This document shows positions 13,001-21,568 of a stretch of DNA of 64,000 nucleotides, one piece after another. The notes beneath the pieces were generated by a model that was not told the DNA's origin, did not search any database, and was given only the letters and a program-made list of their open reading frames with translations. Position 1 is the stretch's first letter, and each line of letters starts with the position of its first letter. Source of the DNA: Lagopus muta (taxonomy: Eukaryota > Chordata > Aves > Galliformes > Phasianidae); contig NC_064472.1 in assembly GCF_023343835.1 (NCBI RefSeq), forward strand, positions 7,183,469 through 7,247,468, in the 5' to 3' direction. The position numbers were made by a program, and so were the translations under genes.

Positions 13001-16000
13001 ACAACATTTCCATACACACGTGTGCACGTGCACAGAGGCACACACACATGCTCCTCACATGCTTTCAACACTTGATCATCCACCATGCATCTGCATGAGA
13101 ATGAGGCTACATGAAGTCAGCAGCCTTGATTCTGGACCCTGACTGACATTCCCTCCGGCTACTTTGAGAATAAAATAGAAGCAAGAATGGGTTTTGTAAA
13201 ACAAGTGTTCATTCATGCAAACAAATTCAATATTGAGACTGTGCCTACAACATACCATCGTTCAACATGAGATCCAGCATAGCTTCAGAAGTAAAACGCG
13301 CCACAGGATACTAGGACACTTTGAATCTAAGCACTGACTTTCTTCCTGCTTCCCCAGAGGCTGTAAACCTTCACTTTAAAAGTGACCAGTGGCTTTGGAC
13401 ATTAATGTCACACACACACTCTGCACACTTGATTGTCTATAAAGTTCAGCAAATAGCTGTGTGCCCAACTATGAATTAGCTGCTTAAGTTCTTTTCAGAG
13501 ACAGGACTGAATTTCAAGAATATGCACTGACTGTGACTAGAGGCGTGGGAGGACAACACTCCCAAAAAAGTGGTTTGAAATCAGCCTTTAACCTAAATTA
13601 ACTTAAAATCCCCAAATCACAAACCGGAGAGACAGGGAAAATAAATAAATAAATAAATAAAATAAAAAATTCAGCTTCTTGCAGTTCTCTGCCTCATGAA
13701 TAATAAATATAACTGTGAACACATATACACACACAAACAGCACTTAAATACTTAAAATATTAAGAGTTTCCAGAATGGAGATTTCGTGCACAATCTGGAT
13801 TAGCCTTTGCTGTAGAGATGCTTTCTAATTCAGCTTTTAATTGCACGGACATTCGTGAGTAGATTGCAGGTGCAGTACCGTTTGTTGACTGCAGAGGACC
13901 AGGGCATTCTGCCTGCCGTTTCCCGGAGAGCAGAACAGAGGGCTTTTCGGGGCAGAGATATTCTCCTGATCTTCTCACTTATCCCTATCGCAGATCCATC
14001 CCTGTTTCATTCTGCACTCCTCCTCCCAGACCCGGTAATGTATCGAGTTTCCCTCTCAATCCGTCTCTTTTTCCTGCTTTAGCTTTTCACTCCTCTGTCA
14101 CTGAGCTTGCCATCCCCACAAGCTCACCAGTTCACTATCATTTCCACAGTTTATTTTCCGGTATTTTCTTACATTGTATTCTGTACACTAATCCCCCCTT
14201 TGTTCTTGTTTATCTCCCTTCATTTCTCACCTTTTTTTCCCAGATTTTTCCTACTGAGAAGCAGACTGCTACAGCTCAACACAACCTTTTCTCCTTCTCA
14301 AGCTTTCCATAGCTAACTGGGTCAACACTAATAAATAACCAGGGAATTCTTAAACCCTGGGATCAAATGACATGGCACCACATATCCATATGAGTTAGCC
14401 CAGTAAAAACACAAGCCTCGACCATACCACCTATTGGAAACACCCCATTGGTCTGTGCTGACCTTCTGTGCTGACCCCTTCCCCTGGAAGGGGTATGGGA
14501 GGCTGATATGGGACAAAGCCCAGGCTAAGGATCATGCTCAGATGAAGACAGTGTATTTCTTAGCCCTGTGCTATGCACCCACTTTGCTTGCTGGTATACA
14601 GATTATCCCCAGTCCTGAACCCCAGTTTGTTCCTATCTGTGCCCCTTCCCATCCCATCTCCAGCCTCCTTTTTCATCTCTGCTTTCCTAAGTTTTCCCCA
14701 GCTGTCTCTTTTCACCTTCTGCTGTAGTCTCACAGTGGGATCTCCTGACAATCCATGAAAGCACAGGGAAGACAAACTCCTTACTTTAGTCTCAGGTATC
14801 CAGGCTCCAATTTTTTCTGGTCTTTCCCAGGGCAGCGCTGTAATGGCAGATGTAGCTGGTGTCTCTGCCACAGCTTTCCCGGTGAGAATCGAATCACTGG
14901 GTAGCATGGTTTGGAAATCTGCATCTCTAGTGAGCGTGTGAGCACTGCCATTTTCCCAAGGCTTTTAATTGGCCACTTTGGGGCAGATTTTCCCCAAGAT
15001 AGCAAAAAGGTTTGAAAAAGATCTTCACCTCCTGTCAGCTGTTAGTATCATGCTGTAAAGCATGGGGACAGGAGAGCTTTGCAAAGCATCTCATTTGACT
15101 CAGTTCAAGCCAGCCCACTTCTCCTCCGGGTTCCTCTCAGGAACAGACTAACAGCTCCAGCTGAAATTTTCCAGAAATGAATAAAAAAAAATTGAGCAGA
15201 GCACAGGCACCCAAGTTGGTTAATTTCAGACAAACCATATGCAGATTATCAAGCTGAACAGGATTTTATTGTAGGAAGTCTCAAGCAACCTTTATAATTG
15301 CCAGTGCTAAGGGTTCCTATTAAACTGAAATCTCCCTTCCTCACAGGGGCGCTGTGAGCATTAATTTGTTAATGATTGCACAATGATTTGGTGATGAAAA
15401 GGGCCGTATTAACATGAAGCATTATAGTCCCCACAATGCAAGCTTGCCTGCTTTCATTACTCATTACGTACAGGGACATACATATTATGGAAAGGGGATG
15501 GGGAGATAATAAACTTGATAGTCTTTTCAAAGGACTCCGACAACATGTTTACAGTGCTCACAGAATGGATAATAGGAATATTCTGGAGAGCTCTGTTTAA
15601 ATAGCAGAATTCATGGAGTGAAATGTAATTATGTGTATGTATGTGTCTGCACAAATCCTGTGTCCAAACACACATGTGAACACACACATACACACTCTTA
15701 TCTATTTTCCTGTCCTTTATTAACCCCCAGTTTGTATGCAGTGTTCAATCTACCACCTGAAACTCTCACCAGCACTACTTTAATAACAAAAAGCCTGCAA
15801 AAACAAAGATACCTTTTATAGCAGTTATACCTTTTGTTGCTTACACTGACTACGATCCAGTACTAAGATCCTTTGGATGTGAATAGTTTTTCATTTTTCT
15901 CCTCAGCCAACCTTCTTGATTCTAACTAAAGCAAGAGGAAAAAAAAAAAATGACAGAAAAAAGAAACCCTGATTCACACATTAATTCAGGGACCAGTCTT

Positions 16001-16753
16001 GAAAATGTTCACAGGAGTAATCCTTCTTCAGATGAATAATCCCTCTGACCACAGCAGACTAATTAACAATAATGCAGATTAAATGTTTCAGGATTGGACC
16101 CGCACCCCGATGCTCAGGTTTTCATTCAGAGTACCATGGATGTCTGTCCCCCTCCTTTTGTTGTCTGTATCAGAGGTCCCCACTGCAGCTCTCAGTTATT
16201 TCATTTGGTTATGCAGCTAACAGCCCCCCCCCACTTCTGCCTGCACTCTTTGGAAAGCCTACCAAGCTGAGGTAAACAATCCCATTTGAGCGGGACTTCA
16301 TGGGGCTGAGGCATGTAATAAGGCTGAGAGCTGCATCTGCAGATTGTGATTACAACATGCATTCTCGCTCTTAATAGTTTCATGTTTTATTAGGAAAACT
16401 GCAGTATAATAAGCCAGCAGAGAATCTGGGAGTACATGGGCTGATTTAGCTACCTAGGTCTAAAGGAGGATAAATTTCTCTTTAGAAGCATAATTCACAC
16501 ACACGTTATTTACTTGGAAGAAGAGTGGCCTCCCATTTCTTTGCTATCATTTGGCGAACAGTGGCTCCGTGTGCTCTGTGCCTAGAGTTTTGACGCTGAG
16601 CAGAAGCATCCCCCTCTGGCAACCTTTCACCCTGTTCCTGCCTTTCTTCTTTACCTGCTTGTTTCCTGGAGAATGAAGATATTCGGGACTGATGTATTAC
16701 TATTCCTCCCTTTCCTGCATCAAACAGTGTTCATTAAAAACTTGCTGCTAGCA
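10089..16753. other. Intergenic DNA, no gene seen
   Basis: This holds an (AAAT)n tract at 13637-13666, CA/TG-rich patches at 13016-13055 and 15620-15700, and an AT-rich patch at 15350-15435 that resembles a conserved non-coding element. The open frames at 13760-14910 overlap each other on both strands and show no domain; I do not call them. Confidence 0.55.
15345..15435. promoter_or_regulatory. Possible conserved non-coding element
   Basis: The stretch contains CATTAATTTGTTAATGATTG, TGATGAAAAGGGCC and TATTAACATGAAGC, a mix of homeodomain-type TAAT words and complex, non-repetitive sequence typical of vertebrate developmental enhancers. Conservation cannot be seen from one sequence, so this is a guess from composition. 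Confidence 0.2.
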
Positions 16754-16811
16754 AGGGCCTGATCCAGCCCTCCTGGAAGTCATTGGAAAGCTGTCTATTG
16801 ACGTCATGGGG
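16754..16811 (+). mobile_element. Decayed palindromic MITE fragment carrying a CRE
   Basis: AGGGCCTGATCCAGCCCTCC followed by GAAGTCATTGGAAAG and CTATTGACGTCATGGGG follows the left half and centre of a palindromic MITE that I recall as abundant in turtles and crocodilians. TGACGTCA at 16799-16806 is a perfect cAMP response element; my remembered consensus has TGACTTCA there. Confidence 0.5.
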
Positions 16812-18424
16812 ACGAGGAGCATACTAATGCATGCGAGTACCTTTGCTAATGCGGGCAGTCCTGTTAACAACCCCGAAGTTGTTCACAGGATTAACAGCAA
16901 TCAATCAAGCCCTTTGAAAGGAACATTAAAAGCCAAAGCCCGGTGCTGCAAAAACCCTTCTTGCAGGAGGTGCGAGCAGACCTGGGCTGGTCCCGGGGCA
17001 CCGAGCTGCTACAGGCTGGGCAATGTCAAAGCATTTCCCAGAGGTGCTGATTTGAGTCGTGTGCTTACAAGGAAGAAAGGATCGCTATTAACCTACCCCA
17101 AATACACAGCATGTGTGTTCCCAAAATGAGATACTAACCAGAGTGAGGAGTGGAAGCAAATAAGGTTTGTAGATAGGCTTGGTAGGAGGGTGTGTTTTTT
17201 TTTTTTTTTTTCCTGCAAGTAAACACACTGAGAAGAAAATAATAATAACGTAAGAAGGGGGAGTGGGGAGAGAGGGGAGAAGTGCTTCATTTTAGTTCCA
17301 AGCAGATAAATGATTTTTACTCTCAGGGAGAGACAGAAGCTTGTTTCAAAATACCTTATCCTTACAAAATTCCAGTGGACTCCCCTGTTTATGGACTGTT
17401 GAACTGGACCCAGAGTGATTACACTGGGAACATTTCTCACTTGGGAACTGTTCGGCAAAGGCTGGATTATAGATAACAATTCCACACTTCTTTCGCCTGT
17501 ATCTGCTTAAAATCCAGTGCAGCCCCTTGTACATGTGTAAAGGTGCTTATGGAGTAGAGCTAATTTTCATCCACAGCAGCAGCTGTGTTCATCCCGGAGC
17601 CCTTGTAGCAATATTTGTGTCCATATTATTTCATCCTGCCACCCCTCACAGCTGTGCCTGTGCACCAGGGGGCTGCACTTGAACAGCATCCATTTCTAAA
17701 TGACTGTACTGACAGCTCTGTTCAAACAGGGTGCAGACCAGCTCAAAGTTTTAGAAAATAAGGATTGTTATGAAAAGGGTACCCTCAGAGAGCAACAAAA
17801 CACCTCTTTTCACTGTCATGTTCATCTAATTGGCTTTCACTTGGGATAAGCCCTAACTGCAATCAGAGTGGCCTGCTCATGGACAAGGTGTTAACAGAGC
17901 TGTCCCCATACGGATCCGTGCTGGGTGCTGTTTCACTTTACACGACAGTGGCTATTCCTTCCTTCAAAAAAAAAGGTTTTACAAGCGTTCTTTCAGTGAG
18001 CCTTTCTCGCTCCATTGTGAGTGCAGTTTTAAGGTTCAGAAAAAGTATTTTAATGTCCTGGTGCAGACTGGGGGGTGCTGGAAGATTTTGTTTTATGTAG
18101 TTTTTATTGTTGTTGCCATTCTTTTATCACAGTCCAAGGCACAAGGAAAGATCTGAAAGCAGGTGAGTCACAGTGCTGGGAATTAGGTAGAGGGGCTGTC
18201 TGAAGGGCTTTACCCTCCCGCAGCTCCCAGGCTGACAGATCTCGTCTTTAGCCCTTAAACGCCGTAAGTAAATGTATGGGAAGGGAAGACAGACAGATCC
18301 CCCCCTTAGACCCCAATAAATCGCAGTCTGTTCAGACGGCAGACAATGCGCGGAGCCTGCCACCAGCCCGGCATCAGCCGTCTGACAGCAGCTGCCTCCC
18401 CATTAGTGCCGAAAGAAATTGAAA
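16812..18424. other. Proximal upstream DNA, no gene
   Basis: This holds a T-run at 17193-17211, a strong CTCF-like motif at 17659-17677 and otherwise unique sequence. No coding exon is supported. Confidence 0.55.
17659..17677 (+). promoter_or_regulatory. CTCF-like motif upstream of CELF4
   Basis: TGTGCACCAGGGGGCTGCA contains GCACCAGGGGGC, nearly identical to the CTCF core CCACCAGGGGGC (one change). It lies about 2.7 kb upstream of the inferred transcription start and just outside the CpG-rich blocks, a common place for a promoter-proximal CTCF site. Confidence 0.5.
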
Positions 18425-18650
18425 AGAGCCCGAAAAGGCAGAGAGAGCTGCCGGGGGACTCTGCGCGGGCGTCGCGCCCAGGTGCGGATCCCGGGGAATA
18501 AAAGGGGACCAGCGGCTCCTGGGACCGCGCCCGTCCCCGCCCCGCTGCCCCCAGAGCCGCGCTCGCCCAGGGGAGGGGCGCAGCCCGGCACCCCTTCCGA
18601 GCCCCAGATCGGTTCGTGCTCACCTCGTGCTTTGAAACGGGGAGGGCTCA
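18425..18650. promoter_or_regulatory. CpG-rich block, distal CELF4 promoter region
   Basis: GC content rises sharply here, with many CpG dinucleotides (for example GCGCGGGCGTCGCGCCC), unlike the AT-rich flanks. It contains AATAAAAGG at 18497-18505, which could act as a TATA-like element. It lies 1.7 kb upstream of the inferred start, so it may be an upstream alternative promoter, the start of a divergent non-coding RNA, or simply the unmethylated shoulder of the CELF4 promoter. Open frames across it come from base composition. Confidence 0.6.
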
Positions 18651-18707
18651 CAGTCTCAGGAGTTGCTGCGATAGTACGATAGCCGAGCTACATACACTGG
18701 GACCCTC

Positions 18708-18754
18708 TTTTTTTTTTTTTTTTTTTTTGGGGGGGGGGGGGGGGTCGGGGGGGT
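18708..18754 (+). repeat. T21-G16 homopolymer junction with G-rich tail
   Basis: Twenty-one T residues are followed directly by sixteen G, then TC and seven more G; G-runs of six continue to about 18790. The four or more G-runs can form a G-quadruplex on this strand. Such tracts are error-prone in sequencing, so exact lengths are uncertain. Confidence 0.9.
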
Positions 18755-18994
18755 GGAGAGAAAGGGGGGAGAAAGAGATCGTGGGGGGACACGGAAGTAG
18801 TACAGTAGGTTGCTGCTCCATTATTAAAGCAAAACTCAAATAAAGTGAAAGCTGACTCTGCTGCTACAAACAGACCGTTGCCCAGTTCTTTTTTTTCTTT
18901 CTTTCTTTTTTTTTTCCTACTCATTATTTTTAAACAAAAATAAAAATAAATTCCAGTCAATAAAACTCGAACGCCGCGAATTGTAACTAATAAC
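18755..18994. other. AT-rich spacer between CpG blocks
   Basis: This stretch holds G-rich remnants, a CTTT/T-rich run near 18890-18915 and an AAATAAAAATAAA patch. I see no gene in it. Confidence 0.6.
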
Positions 18995-19400
18995 CTCCCT
19001 CCTCCGTGGCTGCCCCTTCCTTTTACAGCCACACGTGCTCCCGATGCCCTGCCCGGAGCTCTCGGGGGACTGCCGGCCGGAGGGGTCCCGCTCTCAGCTC
19101 GGCCCCAGGGGCCGCCACCGCTTCTGCCGCGGGGAGCAGCCGGCGGCGCCAGGAACAATGGCCCGGAGCCCCCGTGGTGCCTGAAGGCGGCCTGGGGCGG
19201 GCGTGGGGCTGGGGGATTGCGACCAGCGCGGCGGTAGTGGGAATAACCTGTCGCCGGGGAGCTGCACCCGGAGCGCGGGTCTTGGGGGGGGTTCAGGCCA
19301 GGTAACTCGCAGGCTGCTCCCGGCTCGCTTGCTGGTGCTTCTCTGAGCTTCATCCCCGCCCGGCTCGCACGGGAAAGCCGGGGGGAGAAAAAGGCAGGGA
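18995..19400. promoter_or_regulatory. Second CpG-rich block
   Basis: This is a dense run of CpGs and GC-rich sequence containing a CACGTG E-box (19032-19037) and CAG|GTAACT at 19299-19307, a possible splice donor. With the block at 18.4 kb it forms a bipartite CpG island about 1 kb upstream of the inferred TATA promoter. An untranslated alternative first exon ending at that donor is possible but unproven. Confidence 0.6.
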
Positions 19401-20229
19401 AATTGCTCTGAGCACACGCAGTGCCTTGTTTTGTTACCGTCCGGATTATTGTTATTATTATTTGGGAGACAAGGGAGAGTTGTGTCCTTAATCCGAGCCT
19501 CCCTGCCCTCCCCACCCCTGGATGCTAAGAAAGGAGAGCTGATTTCATTTCCACCATACAGTACACTTTGTCTAGAGAGCATTGTCCGGACAAGCAACTC
19601 CCGATCCCTGATGACTACAAAATACGATTTATGTTTCCATCAGAGAGAGACAGAATATCCTGATGGCTTGAAAGTCGGGCAAGAAAATCTTATCTAATCA
19701 ATCCCTTTCCAATACACACATGCACACACACACAGGAGATAACACCCGCACTGACTGTACGTAAAATAAATATCGGCAGCATGAAAATTAATAGTCATCT
19801 CGCTATTTTTCTCTCTCTCTAAAGACCTACAGCAATACAGTTTGTGCCTTTCCTAGCCTGATGTCATCATAGGCAGTATAATTTTAAAAATAAGAGCATA
19901 AAGAGCATGCATTTTTTTTTAGATGCAACAAGAACAGATATAGTAAAGAGAGCTTGTAACATCACAACCACAACAACAATAGCAAAAGCAACCTCTGAGA
20001 CTGAGGATTCGTCCGTATCTCAACTGCTTTTATTATCAACTGCAAATTCATAATAAGAGTAAATAATAAATAAGAGACAGCATCATAATAGGAAGAAGTC
20101 AGAACACCTTGGGTTTGTGTTTTTTTTTCCCTCTTAAATGAAAGGCAGATTTCCCGATGATCACTGAAATTATAACGACAGCGATTGATCGGAGGACTTG
20201 CAAAAGAAAAGGAAAAAAAAATCATCATC
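19401..20229. other. Upstream flank of the core promoter, no gene
   Basis: This is AT-rich DNA with short simple tracts: (TTA)n near 19448, CA repeats near 19715-19735 and a T8 run near 19913. I see no supported exon or RNA gene. It separates the CpG island from the CCAAT/TATA elements. Confidence 0.6.
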
Positions 20230-20234
20230 ATTGG
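20230..20234 (-). promoter_or_regulatory. Inverted CCAAT box (ATTGG)
   Basis: ATTGG lies about 85 bases upstream of the TATA-like element and about 115 bases upstream of the inferred start. That is the usual position for an NF-Y site. The pentamer alone is weak evidence; the spacing is what makes it credible. Confidence 0.35.
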
Positions 20235-20314
20235 TCCTAAAAACGCAACCGTTCCCCTTTGCTCACTTGGCACAATAGAAATTGACTGTCTCTCAAAGAG
20301 CCATGCGCCTAGTG

Positions 20315-20324
20315 CTATTTATAG
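20315..20324 (+). promoter_or_regulatory. TATA-like box / perfect MEF2 site
   Basis: CTATTTATAG matches the MEF2 consensus YTAWWWWTAR at every position and contains TATTTATA, a functional TATA variant. It sits just before a GC-rich stretch (CCGGGGGC), as TATA boxes often do, and 438 bases upstream of the first CELF4 ATG. MEF2 factors are active in neurons and muscle, which fits an activity-responsive neuronal gene. Use as a TATA box, a MEF2 site or both is inferred. Confidence 0.55.
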
Positions 20325-20389
20325 CCGGGGGCTGTGTTGGAAGATACCATTGAGCTTCTCCCAGGCAGACAGACGGGGGGGCTGGTTGG

Positions 20390-20512
20390 ATGGGAGGAGG
20401 GGGTTTAGGCAGAGTAGAGGCAAAAGCAATCCCCCACCCCCAGCCTTCCTTCCCCGCACACACACACATCCACACACTCACACCCCACCCCCTAGTCTGG
20501 CTGGGAATTTGA
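20390..20512 (+). promoter_or_regulatory. Upstream ORF 1 in the CELF4 leader (40 codons)
   Basis: ATG at 20390 opens a 40-codon frame that ends at TGA 20510-20512, about 240 bases before the CELF4 start. Its context has T at -3 and G at +4, so it is moderate to weak. The predicted peptide is rich in Gly, Pro and His from the CA/C-rich leader and resembles nothing I know. If transcribed it could lower ribosome flow to the main start. It counts as a uORF only if transcription begins upstream of 20390. Confidence 0.45.
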
Positions 20513-20553
20513 ACCGATCCAGCCTGTTTAAACGGAAAGGACACAGATCTTCA

Positions 20554-20559
20554 ATGTAA
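20554..20559 (+). promoter_or_regulatory. Minimal start-stop uORF (ATG TAA)
   Basis: The bases TCAATGTAA place a stop codon directly after an upstream ATG, about 195 bases before the main start. Such start-stop elements are known to stall ribosomes and repress downstream translation in other mRNAs. Its context is weak (T at -3, T at +4), so its strength here is uncertain. Confidence 0.45.
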
Positions 20560-20578
20560 AAAAAAAATCAGATCAGAC

Positions 20579-20683
20579 CCAGAGAGAGAGAGAGACGGAG
20601 AGGGAGGAGTGTGTGTGTGTGTGAGTGTGTGTGTGTGTGTGTGAAAGAGGGAGAGGGAGAGCGAGAGAGAGGGAGAGAGAGGA

Positions 20684-20714
<31 letters not shown>

Positions 20715-20731
20715 AAAGAAGAGGGGGAAAA
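20579..20731 (+). repeat. GA-rich low-complexity leader flanking the GT tract
   Basis: AG/GAGA repeats with GGGA interruptions occupy 20579-20608 and 20644-20731, on either side of the GT tract. The purine bias can bind GAGA-type factors as DNA and SR proteins as RNA. A long open frame through this tract (starting with GTG) is only the consequence of a stop-free dinucleotide repeat. Confidence 0.85.
20609..20643 (+). repeat. (GT)n tract in the CELF4 leader
   Basis: This is 35 bases of GT repeat with a single GA interruption. In RNA it would be a long UG repeat, which is the preferred type of ligand for CELF proteins. It lies 110 bases before the first start codon. Confidence 0.9.
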
Positions 20732-20752
20732 AAAGGAAAGAAGATTTTCTCT

Positions 20753-21032
20753 ATGTATATAAAGATGGCCACGTTAGCAAACGGACAACCAGACAATACC
20801 AGCCTGAGTAGCAATCACAGCAACCCCAGCACCAACGGGCATATGAACGGATTAAACCATAGTCCCGGAAACCCATCCACCATCCCAATGAAGGACCACG
20901 ATGCCATTAAGCTCTTTATTGGGCAGATTCCCCGTAACCTGGACGAGAAAGACCTCAAACCGCTCTTCGAGGAGTTCGGGAAGATCTATGAACTGACGGT
21001 GCTGAAGGACAGGTTCACTGGCATGCACAAAG
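20753..21032 (+). CDS. CELF4: CELF4 first coding exon (partial CDS)
   Basis: This exon encodes 93 codons plus the first base of codon 94. The N-terminus [12 protein letters not shown], the [19 protein letters not shown] block and the RRM1 segment with RNP2 motif LFIGQI (residues 54-59) identify CELF4 rather than CELF3, CELF5 or CELF6, whose equivalents read LFVGQIPRH. CELF4 is an RNA-binding protein with three RRMs that controls splicing, stability and translation of neuronal mRNAs through U/G-rich sites. The exon stops after MHK, so the RNP1 octamer (K-G-C-A-F...) is split by a phase-1 intron, as I recall for the family. The segment at about residues 12-30 is Ser/Asn-rich and differs from the human protein as I remember it, whereas the RRM part looks invariant. 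Two in-frame starts exist: M1 at 20753 (weak context, T at -3) and M5 at 20765 (A at -3, G at +4). The frame stays open into the intron to a stop at 21281-21283. Confidence 0.97.
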
Positions 21033-21038
21033 GTGAGT
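21030..21038 (+). other. Splice donor of CELF4 exon 1
   Basis: The sequence AAG|GTGAGT is a perfect match to the U1 snRNA consensus, with the exon ending at 21032. It interrupts a glycine codon after its first base (phase 1), exactly where the conserved K-G of RNP1 should continue. This defines the 3' end of the coding exon. Confidence 0.95.
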
Positions 21039-21549
21039 TACCTCCTGAACTTTCCCGGGAGAGATCGGGAGAAGAAGGCAGGTTCTCACTCCCTCTCTGG
21101 ATCTCTCTTTCCTTTCGATTTCATTTTATTTCATTTTTGGCTGGCTGGGGGCGGAGGCGGCAGGCTTGGGGGGCAGGGAAAGAAATAATAGACCCTCCTA
21201 GAAAGAGAAGAGAGAGAAGCAGAGAAGGGGGTCAGCTGCCTTTGCCTTGTTTCTTAGTATTTTCATGTCTTTCCCCCTTTTAGAGGGGCAAGATGCTGCC
21301 ACTTGCGAAAGCCGGAGAGTCCAGGCGAGAGCCGGAGCGGGAGGCTGTGTTGGCAGGCAGCTGTCCACACGCTAGTGGTGCTGAAAAAGATTAAGAGGAT
21401 TTCTTTATTTATCTTTGGGAGCTGCACATTTTCCACTCAGGGGTGTGTGTCCGTCTGTCTGCCCGCGTGTTCCCGCGGAGCTGGGAAGCCCCTATTTTAC
21501 AACTGTTGTGTATCGGGCACTGGCACCTTTGCATTTTCTTCTTCTCTTT

Positions 21550-21568
21550 TATTTATTTATTTATTTAC
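21550..21568 (+). repeat. (TTTA)n tract
   Basis: About five TTTA units lie shortly after the exon 1 donor, inside a pyrimidine-rich run. No function is apparent. Confidence 0.85.

Larger units (their letters stand above)
20349..20752 (+). other. CELF4: Inferred CELF4 5' untranslated region
   Basis: The start is inferred, not seen: a transcription start near 20349 lies about 31 bases downstream of the TATA-like element and falls in an imperfect initiator (CCATTGA). The leader of about 404 nt would contain two upstream ATGs (20390 and 20554), a pyrimidine/CA-rich first half, a GU repeat (20609-20643) and GA-rich tracts up to about 20730. There is no splice acceptor I trust between the promoter and the start codon, so a single exon carrying leader plus first coding segment is the simplest model. 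An alternative is initiation further upstream, from the CpG-rich region at 18.4-19.4 kb. Confidence 0.5.

Noticed and set aside
15338..15354. CTCF-like CACAGGGGCGCTGTG
   Set aside because: Four mismatches to the core on alignment.
18688..19515. 275-codon minus-strand frame across the CpG-rich region
   Set aside because: It begins at GTG, is rich in Pro/Gly/Arg/Ala from base composition, and runs through the homopolymer tract as poly-Lys. Overlapping frames on both strands show the same effect.
20611..20811. Frame of Glu/Arg repeats overlapping the CELF4 start
   Set aside because: It starts with GTG inside the dinucleotide repeat and is stop-free only because GA/GT repeats lack stops; it is out of frame with CELF4.
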